Assembly (NCBI GenBank): GCA_036675275.1 | Contig: JAKFFG010000006.1 | Span: forward strand, 1 to 64,000 | Length of the DNA: 64,000 nucleotides | Source of the DNA: Pollutimonas sp036675275 | Lineage (GTDB): Bacteria > Pseudomonadota > Gammaproteobacteria > Burkholderiales > Burkholderiaceae_B | Direction: 5' to 3' | Shown here: positions 16,824-26,338 of the stretch, one piece after another | Layout: the number at the start of each line of letters is the position of its first letter | Position numbering within the stretch: position 1 is the stretch's first letter | Made by a program: the position numbers and the translations under genes | The notes under the pieces: model-generated | Database searches by the model: none | The model's input: the letters and a program-made list of their open reading frames with translations, nothing else | Told to the model about the DNA's origin: nothing

Positions 16824-17308
16824 TCAAATATCTCCATCAAGGGACGTTCATAACGATGCTGGATAATGTGCCGCCATTCGTCTTCATCTTTGAGATCGAG
16901 CACATGCAGCGTCAGGATTCCATCTTCTTCAGAATAGTCGGACCATACAGTACCAGGGGTGTAAGTGACTATGCACGCCAGTGCCGCGAGCCCATGGGGG
17001 TCGCGAATGCGCAGCGGAACTTTCAGAAACCCCGAGTTTCTGTCCGCCTTGTCGCCCTTCCATATGATAAATGCGACGGCAATGTTGGATCGCGCGATGT
17101 CTTTCGCGACGTGGCCAACAAGCCTGGCGGCAACCAAGGGTTTCTTGGGGTAGGCCTGCAAGGGGCGCAGCCTGGTCGCCGCCCAGCCCAGCAATATTGC
17201 CAGCGTGGCGCCGAGCGCCAATTGGCCCGGCGATAGCGTATCGTTAAGCAGCAGCCACAAGGCCAGAAGCAACAGCGGCAGGATCAGTCGATTCAGGTAT
17301 CGCCTCAT
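16820..17308 (-). CDS. mnhE: Mrp antiporter subunit E
   Basis: A 162-residue protein with an N-terminal hydrophobic region (about 8-45) and a conserved cytoplasmic domain with IVTYTPGTVWSDYSEEDGILTLHVLDL. This region identifies MnhE/PhaE. The ATG at 17308 overlaps the mnhD stop by four bases. A longer frame upstream is the shadow of mnhD and is not used. Confidence 0.92.
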   Translation of the reverse strand: MRRYLNRLILPLLLLALWLLLNDTLSPGQLALGATLAILLGWAATRLRPLQAYPKKPLVAARLVGHVAKDIARSNIAVAFIIWKGDKADRNSGFLKVPLRIRDPHGLAALACIVTYTPGTVWSDYSEEDGILTLHVLDLKDEDEWRHIIQHRYERPLMEIFE

Positions 17309-18942
17309 GGTAGCGCCCCCGGTGCAATGCCGCGCATTGGGTTCTGCGTAAGCACTGCATTGATGTACGCAGACGGCCGGTCTAGATAGTTGGCGGTTTC
17401 TTCCATATAGCGCATGACAGGGCCCGCCCAGAAAGCCAGTGCCACACAGGCAAGGATGAGCACGCCGACCGGACCTGCTTCGCTTATGCGCAGGCGGGGC
17501 GTGACCGAATCTTCGACGCTCCAGAAAAGGCGTATACCCGTACGGCTCAGTGCAATGATACCTGCCAGACCGGATATCAGCACACCGGCGACCAGCATCC
17601 ATGCGGCAGGCGAAGGCGTGTCGGTTGCGGAGGTTTGCAAGGCCGCGGACAGTAGGGAGAACTTGGCCACAAAGCCGGAAAGCGGAGGCAAGCCGATGAT
17701 GAGCAGTGAACATGCGATAAAGGCCATGCCCAGAAATGCCAGGGCGGCCGGAATGGCGATTCCCACCACGTCATCGGAGCGGTCGGCGGGTTCCGGGTCT
17801 TCAAGATCGAACGCTTCAAGACTGACTGCCAGCAGATCGGCGCCAAAGGACTGGGTCCGTTCGATCATTTCAAGCAGCATGAAAAAAGCGCCCAGCGCCA
17901 GTACCGAGCTGATGAGGTAAAACAGGGCAGGGCCGGTAAGCGTGACACCCGGCATGCCCAGGGCCGCGAACAGTGTGCCGGACGAGAGGATGACGCAATA
18001 CCCCGCCTGCCGCTCCACTTGAGGAGCGGCCAGAAGGCCGATGGCGCCGAATCCCAGCGTGAGCATGCCCAGGGGAAACATCCATTCGCCGCCAAACGCT
18101 GCCGGAGCACCGGTTGGCAACAGCAGTGAGCCGATACGCAACAAGGCGTATATACCCACTTTCGTCATGATGACGAACATCCCCGCGACGGGTGGGCAGG
18201 CGTTGGCATAGGTGGCCGGCAACCAGAAATTAAGCGGCCAGGCGGCAGCCTTGATCAGGAACGCAATGCCAAGTATGGCCGCACCGGCTTCAAACAGTCG
18301 TCGATCAGGACCTCCGAGCTCGCCGGCACGCGCCGCCAGATCGGCCATGTTCAGTGTTCCGGTTACGCCATATATAAGGGCCATGGCGACGAGCAGAAGG
18401 AAAGAGGCCAGCAGGTTGACGACGATGTAGTGCAGCCCTGCCGCCACGCGCGCCTTGCCCGAACCATGTAATGTGAGTCCGTATGATGCGGCCAGCAGCA
18501 CCTCGAAGAACACGAACAGGTTGAACAGATCGCCGGTGAGAAAAGCGCCATTGAGTCCCATCAACAGAAACTGGAACAGGGGATGGAAGTGCACCCCGAC
18601 GCGGTCCCAGCGCGCCGTCGAGTAAACCCATGCAGCGCAGCCCAGTATTGCTGTCAGCAGCAACATGATGGTGGACAAGCGGTCCACGACAGCCACAATG
18701 CCGAATGGCGCAGGCCAGTCGCCCAACAGGTAGACCCCCACGCCGTCTGGCCAGTTGGAGGGAATAAAACCTGCCGCCAGGCAGAGCAGCACAACAGCGA
18801 TCGCCAACTGCGCGACGATGGATGCAAAGCCGAACGCAAGGCGCGTACGCCGCCGCGAGTCGCGCAGCATGAGCATGGCGGCGCCGGACAGCAAGGGGAC
18901 GGCGACCGGCAGGATGGGAAAATGCTGAAACCACTGGTTCAC
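17305..18942 (-). CDS. mnhD: Mrp antiporter subunit D
   Basis: A 545-residue proton-translocating subunit related to NuoM/NuoN. About fourteen helices are expected. LMGLNGAFLTGDLFNLFVFFEVLLAASYGL and FLIKAAAWPLNFWLPATYANACPPVAGMF carry the conserved Glu and Lys of the channel. The stretch between helices near residues 355-380 is acidic (DLEDPEPADRSDD). It lies between mnhC and mnhE with four-base overlaps at both ends. Confidence 0.94.
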   Translation of the reverse strand: MNQWFQHFPILPVAVPLLSGAAMLMLRDSRRRTRLAFGFASIVAQLAIAVVLLCLAAGFIPSNWPDGVGVYLLGDWPAPFGIVAVVDRLSTIMLLLTAILGCAAWVYSTARWDRVGVHFHPLFQFLLMGLNGAFLTGDLFNLFVFFEVLLAASYGLTLHGSGKARVAAGLHYIVVNLLASFLLLVAMALIYGVTGTLNMADLAARAGELGGPDRRLFEAGAAILGIAFLIKAAAWPLNFWLPATYANACPPVAGMFVIMTKVGIYALLRIGSLLLPTGAPAAFGGEWMFPLGMLTLGFGAIGLLAAPQVERQAGYCVILSSGTLFAALGMPGVTLTGPALFYLISSVLALGAFFMLLEMIERTQSFGADLLAVSLEAFDLEDPEPADRSDDVVGIAIPAALAFLGMAFIACSLLIIGLPPLSGFVAKFSLLSAALQTSATDTPSPAAWMLVAGVLISGLAGIIALSRTGIRLFWSVEDSVTPRLRISEAGPVGVLILACVALAFWAGPVMRYMEETANYLDRPSAYINAVLTQNPMRGIAPGALP

Positions 18943-19283
18943 GACCTGGTCTCCCTTCCATCGACATGGTCGGTGTCAGAAAGCCCGCGGGAGGCCAGCA
19001 TCACAACGAGGAACAAGGCGGTGGTGGCAAAGGCGATAACGATGGCGGTAAGCACTAGTGCCTGCGGCAGCGGATCAGCATAGGTGCTGGCGTCCGCTCC
19101 CCATTCCGGATTGATCACCGGCGGAGCGCCCAGTGTAATGCGGCCCATGGAAAAGATGAACAGATTGACGGCATACGAAATCAGCGTGAGGCCCATGATG
19201 ACCTGGAAGGTGCGGGGACGCAGCAACAGCCAGATACCGGATCCCGCAAGCACGCCTATGGCAATTGAAAGAACGGCTTCCAT
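18939..19283 (-). CDS. mnhC: Mrp antiporter subunit C
   Basis: A 114-residue NuoK-like protein with three helices. ILVLTAIVIAFATTALFLVV and SYAVNLFIFSMGRI are typical of MnhC/PhaC. The start codon overlaps the mnhA stop by one base. Confidence 0.93.
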   Translation of the reverse strand: MEAVLSIAIGVLAGSGIWLLLRPRTFQVIMGLTLISYAVNLFIFSMGRITLGAPPVINPEWGADASTYADPLPQALVLTAIVIAFATTALFLVVMLASRGLSDTDHVDGRETRS

Positions 19284-22213
19284 TATTGGGCTCCTTGTTC
19301 TGGCGGCACAGACTGGGCCGCGGTCTGTGAGTGTTTGCGATAGAGCCTTAAAGACTGGTGGGCCAGGGCGACCAATATCAGCACCGTGGCGCCGACCACA
19401 AGCAGATACACGCCCAGATCAAACAGCAGCACAGTTGAAAGATGGACATGGCCGATGAGAGGAATAGATATATCCCAGCTTACGGCAGAAAGGAAGGGTT
19501 TGGATGCCCACCAAACCCCCATTGCCGCCGAGCCGGCGGCCAGCAGTCCTATGGCTATCAGATTCTGCGGATGCAGGCTTTGTCGTGCCTCGACCCAGAT
19601 AACGCCTCCCACCATGTATTGCAGGATGATGGCCGTGGCCATGATCAAGCCGCCGACAAAGCCGCCGCCCGGCAGGTTGTGCCCCCGAAGCAGGAAATAG
19701 AGCGAGATCAGGGTGGCAATGGGCAGGAGCAGGCGCACCAGCACAGCGGGCAGTTTCATGACGCCATCGGGTATCAGGGCCTTGGGGTCGGGTTCGCCGA
19801 AGTGATCCAGCAATTTGCCGTTGGTCGGCAGGAGCTTGCGCGCGCTCGGCAAGGTCAGGCTTTCTGGTGGCGGACGGAAGCGTCTCAGCAGGGCATAGAC
19901 GGTAAGCGCCACAATGGCTAACACGGTGATTTCGCCGAACGTATCGAAACCACGGAAGTCCACCAGGATGACATTCACGACATTGGCGCCGCCGCCCATA
20001 GGAAGAGATTGCTCGACAAAGAACGAAGAAATTCCTTCAGGATGCGCGCGTGTCAAGACAGCATAGGCAATAGCCGAGAGTCCGGCGCCGCTGACCACGG
20101 CAATGATCAAGTCCCGGAAACGGCGTACGAAGGCGTGTACGACATTCTGGACAGGCCGTTCGTCATCGGTCATGACGCGCGGCGGCAGCCACCTTAAGCC
20201 GAGCAGGATCAGCACCGTTGTAACGACTTCGACGGCCAGCTGTGTAAGCGCCAGATCGGGTGCCGACAACCAGGCGAAGGTGAGAGCCGTGGCAAGGCCG
20301 GCACCACCCGCCATCAGCAGCGACGCGGCCCGATGATATTTAGCCTGGTTGGCGGCCCCGACCGCACAGGCGGCTCCCGCTATCCACATAAGGACGAAGT
20401 AAGGATTTACCGGCGTCGTGAATTCGGGTTGCAGCCAGGAGCCTTCCAGCAGCGGCAACATGGCGACTACGAAGGTGGCCAGTACGATCAGCAGCAGTTG
20501 TGGCTGCAGACGCGGCGAACGTGCCCAGTCAAGCAGGAAAGAAGCCAGCATGTCCAGGCCTTCCAGCATGGATTCGAAAGTATGGCGGCCGTCGAACCGG
20601 TATATGAGAGGAGTCTTTCCGGGGCGGCTGCGGTGCCGGTGGCGCAGCAGCCACAGCAGTCCGACGCCGCCGCCCAGTGCCAGGAAGCTCATGGCCAGGG
20701 GCAGGTTGAAGCCGTGCCAGATCCGAAGGTCGTATTGTGGTGTGTCGGCGCCCAGTATGGCCGTCGTCGCGCCGTGCAGGAAAGGGCCAAGCGTAACGCT
20801 GGGCATGATTCCTACCACCAGGCAAATCAGCACGAGGATGCCGCTGGGTATGAGCATCAGCAGTTGGGGTTCGTGTGGTGCGCGAGGTAAGTCATGCGGC
20901 GCGGGGCCAAAGAAAACCTGCATAATGAAGCGGAGTGAATAGGCCACGCTGAAGGCGCTGGCCACTACCGCAGCGATGGGCAGGCCATAGCTGGTAAACC
21001 AGTCGCCGCTCGCAAACACAGTTTCGGCAAAAAACATTTCCTTGGAAATGAATCCGTTGAGCAAAGGCACTCCCGCCATGGAGGCCGCGGCGACGATTGC
21101 CAGCGTTGCGGTAATAGGCATGCTGCGATACAGGCCGGACAGGCGGGTGAGATCGCGGGTTCCTGTTTCGTGATCGACCACGCCGGCCGCCATGAACAGC
21201 GAGGCCTTGAAAGTGGCATGATTGATCATGTGAAATACTGCCGCCACCAGAGCCAGATCGCTATTCATGCCCAGCAGCAGAGTGATCAGCCCCAGGTGAC
21301 TGATGGTCGAGTAGGCCAGGACTCCTTTCATGTCCAGCTGGAAGGTGGCCGCGTAAGCGCCCAGCACCAGAGAACATAGTCCTGCGCCGCCGATGATCCA
21401 GGCCCATTCAGGCGTGCCCGCCAGAACAGGCCAGAAACGCGCCAGAAGGAATACGCCGGCCTTGACCATGGTGGCCGAGTGCAGGTAGGCTGACACCGGT
21501 GTGGGGGCCGCCATGGCGTTGGGAAGCCAGACGTGGAAGGGAAATTGAGCGCTTTTGGTCAAGGCGCCCACAGCCACCAGCACCAGCATGATGGTGTACC
21601 AGGGATGGTTCCGGATCAGGTCGCCCGAAGCCAGCACGACATCCAGATCGTAACTGCCGACAACGTGTCCCAGCATCAGCATGCCGCCCAGCAGGCACAA
21701 GCCGCCGGCGCCGGTAATGATCAGCGCCATGCGCGCGCCGCGGCGCGCATCAAGCCGGTGATGCCAATAGGCAATGAGCATGAACGATGAAAGGCTGGTC
21801 AACTCCCAGAAGACGACGAGCTGGATCAGATTGCCGGAAAGCACCACCCCCAGCATTGATCCCATGAAGGCCTGGAAAAACGCGAAAAATCGCGGTACCG
21901 GGTCCTGGGGCGAAAGATAATAGCGCGCATACAGCACGATTAATGCGCCCATGGTGGTAATGATCATGGCAAACAACCATGCATAGCCGTCCATGCGCAG
22001 GGTCAGGTCGACGCCCAGGCTTGGAATCCAGGGGACAGTGGTCTTGACCACATTGCCGTCGGTCACGTTGGGGAACTGCCAGAACACCAGGACGGCACTC
22101 ACAATAGCCACTGATCCGGCCAGCCAAGCTTCAAGGTTTCGGGCGTTGGCGGGCAGCAGCGCAGCGACAATGCTGCCTGCAAAAGGCAGGGCAAGAATAA
22201 GTGCTAGGAGCAT
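19283..22213 (-). CDS. mnhA: Mrp antiporter subunit A fused to subunit B
   Basis: A 976-residue fusion. The NuoL-like part (about 1-660) shows SLSSFMLIAYWHH, TKSAQFPFHVWLPNAMAAPTPVSAYLHSATMVKAGVFLL and HMINHATFKASLFM. A DUF4040-type segment (LALTQLAVEVVTTVLILLGLRWLPPR) and an MbhE/MrpB-type domain (NLPGGGFVGGLIMATAIILQY) complete the C-terminus. Fusion of A and B is usual in PhaAB-type (group 2) systems. The complex exchanges Na+ and/or K+ for H+ in the inner membrane; the cation cannot be assigned. No strong ribosome-binding site is seen at the ATG. Confidence 0.93.
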   Translation of the reverse strand: MLLALILALPFAGSIVAALLPANARNLEAWLAGSVAIVSAVLVFWQFPNVTDGNVVKTTVPWIPSLGVDLTLRMDGYAWLFAMIITTMGALIVLYARYYLSPQDPVPRFFAFFQAFMGSMLGVVLSGNLIQLVVFWELTSLSSFMLIAYWHHRLDARRGARMALIITGAGGLCLLGGMLMLGHVVGSYDLDVVLASGDLIRNHPWYTIMLVLVAVGALTKSAQFPFHVWLPNAMAAPTPVSAYLHSATMVKAGVFLLARFWPVLAGTPEWAWIIGGAGLCSLVLGAYAATFQLDMKGVLAYSTISHLGLITLLLGMNSDLALVAAVFHMINHATFKASLFMAAGVVDHETGTRDLTRLSGLYRSMPITATLAIVAAASMAGVPLLNGFISKEMFFAETVFASGDWFTSYGLPIAAVVASAFSVAYSLRFIMQVFFGPAPHDLPRAPHEPQLLMLIPSGILVLICLVVGIMPSVTLGPFLHGATTAILGADTPQYDLRIWHGFNLPLAMSFLALGGGVGLLWLLRHRHRSRPGKTPLIYRFDGRHTFESMLEGLDMLASFLLDWARSPRLQPQLLLIVLATFVVAMLPLLEGSWLQPEFTTPVNPYFVLMWIAGAACAVGAANQAKYHRAASLLMAGGAGLATALTFAWLSAPDLALTQLAVEVVTTVLILLGLRWLPPRVMTDDERPVQNVVHAFVRRFRDLIIAVVSGAGLSAIAYAVLTRAHPEGISSFFVEQSLPMGGGANVVNVILVDFRGFDTFGEITVLAIVALTVYALLRRFRPPPESLTLPSARKLLPTNGKLLDHFGEPDPKALIPDGVMKLPAVLVRLLLPIATLISLYFLLRGHNLPGGGFVGGLIMATAIILQYMVGGVIWVEARQSLHPQNLIAIGLLAAGSAAMGVWWASKPFLSAVSWDISIPLIGHVHLSTVLLFDLGVYLLVVGATVLILVALAHQSLRLYRKHSQTAAQSVPPEQGAQ

Positions 22214-22331
22214 CAGGGTAGGGGGCGTTGAATGAATCTAAGCCCTAATAATACGATATGTTGCTTTCAGCTCGGCGACAGCTTTCCCGATTCTGTGTTT
22301 TACCGGCTTAATCGACGGTTTGCTCTTCTAC

Positions 22332-22373
22332 TTGACGTAGATCAAAAAACATTTTGACCGATGTCCTGACAAT
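22332..22373 (+). promoter_or_regulatory. FNR-type box and promoter of hemN
   Basis: TTGAC-GTAG-ATCAA (22332-22345) differs from the FNR/Anr consensus (TTGAT-N4-ATCAA) at one base. A GACAAT -10 lies at 22368-22373. That spacing puts the box at -41.5, the class II activation position. Confidence 0.75.
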
Positions 22374-22452
22374 GTAAGAGTGTTGCAAGCCGCATAGCGG
22401 TTGGCACGCACCGGGTCCCTTATCGGCATCCCGGCCATAAACGGAGCAAGTA

Positions 22453-23889
22453 ATGAGCGTCACCAACAACGTTGATACCCGGCCTGATAGCTCAGGCACT
22501 ATCGCCTTTCCTGATATCGAAATTTCGGAGGCCCTGATACGTCGTTTCGATAGCTCCGGTCCGCGCTACACCTCTTATCCCACGGCCGACCGTTTCAAAT
22601 CCGGATTTACCGAGCCCTCATACACAAAATACCTGGCCGAGCGCGCCGCCGCGGTCAACGGCAACCCGCCTCTATCTGTTTACGTGCATTTACCTTTCTG
22701 TGAGTCGCTTTGCTATTTCTGCGGTTGCAACAAAATCATCACGCAGGACCACAGCCGAGCCGCCGAATATTTGCGCTATCTGGACAAGGAAATCGCGCTG
22801 ACAGCCCAGCATCTTGGCCCGGACCGCAAAACCGAGCAGTTGCATCTGGGCGGAGGTACTCCTACTTTCCTCAGCGCGGCCGAACTCACGCAGTTAATGG
22901 AATCATTGCGCGCGCATTTCGATTTCGCGCCGGATGCCGAACTCGGGGTCGAGATCGATCCGCGCACGGTCACCGATGCCACGCTGTCCATGTTGGCAGG
23001 GCTGGGCTTTAATCGTACAAGCTTCGGGGTGCAAGACTTCGACCCGGCGGTCCAGGCGGCGGTAAACCGCATACAACCGCTCGAAATGGTCGAAAAAGCC
23101 CTGTTTGCCAGTCGCAGCGCCGGCTTTCAGTCGGTGAACGTCGACCTCATTTATGGTCTGCCCAAGCAGTCGCTGGCCAGCTTCAATCGTACATTGGACC
23201 AGGTAATCCGCCTCTCGCCCGACCGTATCGCTCTGTACAACTACGCGCACTTGCCCAGCCGGTTCAAGGCGCAGCGGCTGATTGTCGCCAGCGACCTGCC
23301 CTCGGCCGAAGACCGGCTGCAGATTTTCCTGATGTCCACGCGCCGCTTGCTTGAAGCGGGCTATGTCTACATCGGCCTGGACCATTTTGCCAAGCCCGAC
23401 GACGAATTGAACAAGGCCCGCCTGGACGGTAGCCTGCATCGCAATTTCCAGGGCTATACAACCCGGGCGGAATGCGATCTTGTCGGTCTGGGGGTTTCAG
23501 CCATTGGCAAGGTCGGCAACTCGTACAGCCAGTCGGTGCGTACGCTCAACGCCTATTACCAGTACCTGGATCAGGGGCGCCTGCCGACGGAAAAGGGCTA
23601 TGACTTGACCCCCGACGACGTGCTGCGCCGTCAGATCATCATGACGCTGATGTGCAGCATGCCCCTGGATTTTGCGGCGATCAACGCGCAACACGGTATT
23701 GATTTCGTGGAATATTTCGCTCCCGAACTTGCCAGGCTGAGCCAATACGAGGACGCGGGTCTGATGAATACCAGCGAACAAGGCATCGCTATTACACCCA
23801 AAGGCCGCCTGTTCGTGCGGGCCATAGGCATGGTGTTCGACAAGTTCATGGGCCAGCCCACTGTATCGACCTATTCCAAGCTGATCTAG
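22453..23889 (+). CDS. hemN: Oxygen-independent coproporphyrinogen III oxidase
   Basis: A 478-residue radical-SAM enzyme that converts coproporphyrinogen III to protoporphyrinogen IX without O2 in haem synthesis. The cluster motif is C83-x3-C87-x2-C90 followed by GC (YVHLPFCESLCYFCGCNK). The N-terminal GPRYTSYPTADRF and the length are typical of true HemN rather than the shorter HemW. ACGGAGCAAGTA precedes the ATG. An FNR-type promoter lies upstream, fitting anaerobic induction. The 3' end overlaps the convergent DUF454 gene by a few bases. Confidence 0.95.
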   Translation: MSVTNNVDTRPDSSGTIAFPDIEISEALIRRFDSSGPRYTSYPTADRFKSGFTEPSYTKYLAERAAAVNGNPPLSVYVHLPFCESLCYFCGCNKIITQDHSRAAEYLRYLDKEIALTAQHLGPDRKTEQLHLGGGTPTFLSAAELTQLMESLRAHFDFAPDAELGVEIDPRTVTDATLSMLAGLGFNRTSFGVQDFDPAVQAAVNRIQPLEMVEKALFASRSAGFQSVNVDLIYGLPKQSLASFNRTLDQVIRLSPDRIALYNYAHLPSRFKAQRLIVASDLPSAEDRLQIFLMSTRRLLEAGYVYIGLDHFAKPDDELNKARLDGSLHRNFQGYTTRAECDLVGLGVSAIGKVGNSYSQSVRTLNAYYQYLDQGRLPTEKGYDLTPDDVLRRQIIMTLMCSMPLDFAAINAQHGIDFVEYFAPELARLSQYEDAGLMNTSEQGIAITPKGRLFVRAIGMVFDKFMGQPTVSTYSKLI

Positions 23890-24281
23890 GATGGCGGCGG
23901 GCCAGGGGCGGCAGCATTGGCCGGAGCAAGTGTCTTGGTGCGTAAAAGGTAAATGGTGACGCCCACGCCGGGAACCAGCAAAAACAGGCGTACCCAGAAA
24001 TAGGGAACAAACCAGGCGGACACGGCCAGAGAGGTCCACAAAAAGATCAGGGCGATGATTTTTGCGCGTAGCGGAATACCGCTGCCATTGTGCAGGCAGG
24101 CCAGATAGGGGCCTAATAATTTATTGCGCATCAGCCAGCGATGCAGGCGGTCTGATCCCCGCACATAGCAGGCCGATGCAAGTAGCAGGAAGGGCGTAGT
24201 AGGAAGCAATGGAAGGAATATGCCGATTACGGCAAGCGTCAATGCCACTGTGCCCGCGATATTGAACAGGATTTTGATCAC
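23886..24281 (-). CDS. DUF454 (YbaN) family membrane protein
   Basis: A 131-residue protein with about three membrane segments. The motif LAVIGIFLPLLPTTPFLLLASACYVRGSDRLHRWL is the signature of DUF454. A conserved KLLGPYL and basic loop follow, and the tail is Ala/Pro-rich. Its role is unknown. It is divergent from the Crp/Fnr regulator gene and convergent with hemN. Confidence 0.88.
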   Translation of the reverse strand: MIKILFNIAGTVALTLAVIGIFLPLLPTTPFLLLASACYVRGSDRLHRWLMRNKLLGPYLACLHNGSGIPLRAKIIALIFLWTSLAVSAWFVPYFWVRLFLLVPGVGVTIYLLRTKTLAPANAAAPGPPPS

Positions 24282-24350
24282 TATGGTTGTTCTGCTTCAG
24301 GTTTGTGCCGTGACTGGGCAAACACAGCACTGTTACGGGATTCTAGCAAT

Positions 24351-25031
24351 ATGAGTACAAACAAGATACGAATTCAGGATTTCCTGTCCAGGGTGCCATT
24401 GTTCAACGAACTGGGCCCGGAAGAGCTCGACAACATTGCCCTTGGCACCACAGAGGTACAGGCTGCCCGCGGTGAGATCGTCTTCCATCGCGGCGATCCG
24501 TGCGTAGGCTTCCATACCGTGGTCTATGGGCAAATCAAACTGATGTTCGTCTCACCCATGGGCGGTGAAAAAGTGGTGCGGCTCATCGGTCCGGGCGACA
24601 GCTTCGGGGAAGCGCTGATGTTCATGGACAAGTCTTATATCGTAACGGCTCAGGCCCTGGCCGACACCTTGTTGCTGCATGTCGACAAGGTCGTGTTGTA
24701 CAACGAACTCGACCGCCGTCCCGGCCTTGCCAGGAAAATGTTGGCCGGCCTTAGCCAGCGCCTGCATGCGCTGATCAGCGACGTCGAGGCTTATTCCTTG
24801 CGCTCCGGGACCGAGCGGGTAATAGGCTATTTGCTGAAGGGAGAGCCCTGCGAAGATGGTCAGCAGCTAAGGCTGGAAACCAGCAAGACGGTGATTGCTT
24901 CGCGCCTGAATCTCACACCCGAGCATTTTTCGCGCATTCTTCATGACTTGAACGCCAACGGCCTGATCAAGGTGAAAGGCCGCGAAATCACGATACTGGA
25001 CTCGAATAAACTAAGCGCCTATCAAGGTTAG
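24351..25031 (+). CDS. Crp/Fnr-family regulator lacking Fe-S cysteines (DNR/NNR-like)
   Basis: A 226-residue regulator. The cyclic-nucleotide-binding-like beta-roll (about 10-130) is followed by a dimer helix and a winged helix-turn-helix (about 185-215). The recognition helix has E-x2-S-R in LTPEHFSRILHDL, as in FNR, so it should read TTGAT-type half-sites. The N-terminal cysteine cluster that binds 4Fe-4S in FNR is absent; one cysteine occurs in RGDPCVGF. That fits DNR/NNR-type sensors of nitric oxide or another signal. The adjacent NnrS-like gene supports a link to nitrogen oxides. The ATG at 24351 lacks a strong Shine-Dalgarno. Confidence 0.87.
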   Translation: MSTNKIRIQDFLSRVPLFNELGPEELDNIALGTTEVQAARGEIVFHRGDPCVGFHTVVYGQIKLMFVSPMGGEKVVRLIGPGDSFGEALMFMDKSYIVTAQALADTLLLHVDKVVLYNELDRRPGLARKMLAGLSQRLHALISDVEAYSLRSGTERVIGYLLKGEPCEDGQQLRLETSKTVIASRLNLTPEHFSRILHDLNANGLIKVKGREITILDSNKLSAYQG

Positions 25032-26338
25032 CGGGCAAGGCTTGCGGCAATTTGTTTCTTGGCGTTCAGGAACAGGCGGATCGCACTGGCCATGTTCCAC
25101 GCTAGCCAGCACACCGATACCGCCATGGCCAGGGCGGCCATGTGGGTGAATGGGCCAGGCCATACCGTGGCGGCAATCAGCAGTGGCAAGGCGCAAGCAT
25201 GTACGCGAAATTGGCGGACTGCAATAGGGTCGGGGATGATGTCTTTGACCTTGGGCACTACCCGTAGCGCGACCGCGAGTTCCGCTTGTGCGTGATACCA
25301 AAGCAGGAAAGGCAGAATCTTGTAGAGCATCCCATTGATGGCGGACCAGGCAAAACCTACGATAAAAAGCATGCCCAGGGTTATGGAATAGTCGACCTGC
25401 GTAGCCAGTTGCAAGAGCCATAGCAATGCGCATCCGGCCAGGCTGAACATTGCCGTGCGCCAGAACAGGGTCGTGGCGTCGGGCGTGGACCGTTTGCGCG
25501 TGTACAGCAAGTACAGCGTTGTACCGGCAAACAGCGCATAAGCGGTGAAGATCAGGGCTGTCGGCAGGTGCCAGGCAGCATGTTCGACGTTGAATTGCAG
25601 CAGCATGCCAGCCGTCCAGGTTCCGAGCAGAATAAAGATCAAGGGCGCCATCCAGCGGGTAATGGGGCGCGGATAGAGTTCGGTGACCTGGAATATCGGT
25701 ATGACCTGGTAGGCCATACCGGCCACCAGCAGGCCTACCCAGCCCAGCAAGCCCCAGCCGGCATGGATGTTGGTCAGGAGCACCATAGGCAGGCGCAGGC
25801 CAGGCCACGCAAAACCGGCAGCCAGCGTAGCTCCGAGCACCACGGCGACAAACAGGGATACGAGGGCCAGTCGGCCTGCCAGCAAGACGTCTTCAGCGCC
25901 TTTCGCCGCAGTGTGCCGGTGGCGCCAGAATCCGCCCGCGCATGCCGCCAATAGCCAGGCAAAAGCCAGCAGCAGCGCACACAATGCCAGCTTGAAGAGC
26001 AGCGGGTATGCAAGTAAAAAGGCGGCCGCGAGCAGCAAGGTGCCGAAGGTTAGCATGGCATGCACCATGGCAGATGTAAGGCGGGGGGCCAGCACGCTTA
26101 TGCCGCTTGCCACAGGCAGAATCTGCATGAGCGCGCCCGCCATGGCATTGGCGAGCACGCCCAGCGTGAATAAATGGGTGAGCGCCAGCGTGTACGACGT
26201 CCAGCGCGATGCAAAAGCCTGTGGACCGGCCAAGAACAACAGTATGCTGGCCAGAAGTGCAAATATGGGTGCCGTCAGGAAAAAACGCAAAGGTACGGAG
26301 AGCGCCGGAGAGTTGTCAAAAGCCAGGGCGCGACGCAT
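25028..26338 (-). CDS. NnrS-like membrane protein
   Basis: A 436-residue, very hydrophobic protein with about twelve membrane helices. LALTHLFTLGVLANAMAGALMQILPVASG and HAGWGLLGWVGLLVAGMAYQVIPIFQ resemble NnrS and related haem-copper membrane proteins, which help cells tolerate nitric oxide. Conserved histidines in these helices could bind haem. The start overlaps the DUF2249 gene by 23 bp, so both are probably one operon. The 3' end overlaps the convergent Crp/Fnr gene by four bases. Confidence 0.8.
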   Translation of the reverse strand: MRRALAFDNSPALSVPLRFFLTAPIFALLASILLFLAGPQAFASRWTSYTLALTHLFTLGVLANAMAGALMQILPVASGISVLAPRLTSAMVHAMLTFGTLLLAAAFLLAYPLLFKLALCALLLAFAWLLAACAGGFWRHRHTAAKGAEDVLLAGRLALVSLFVAVVLGATLAAGFAWPGLRLPMVLLTNIHAGWGLLGWVGLLVAGMAYQVIPIFQVTELYPRPITRWMAPLIFILLGTWTAGMLLQFNVEHAAWHLPTALIFTAYALFAGTTLYLLYTRKRSTPDATTLFWRTAMFSLAGCALLWLLQLATQVDYSITLGMLFIVGFAWSAINGMLYKILPFLLWYHAQAELAVALRVVPKVKDIIPDPIAVRQFRVHACALPLLIAATVWPGPFTHMAALAMAVSVCWLAWNMASAIRLFLNAKKQIAASLAR

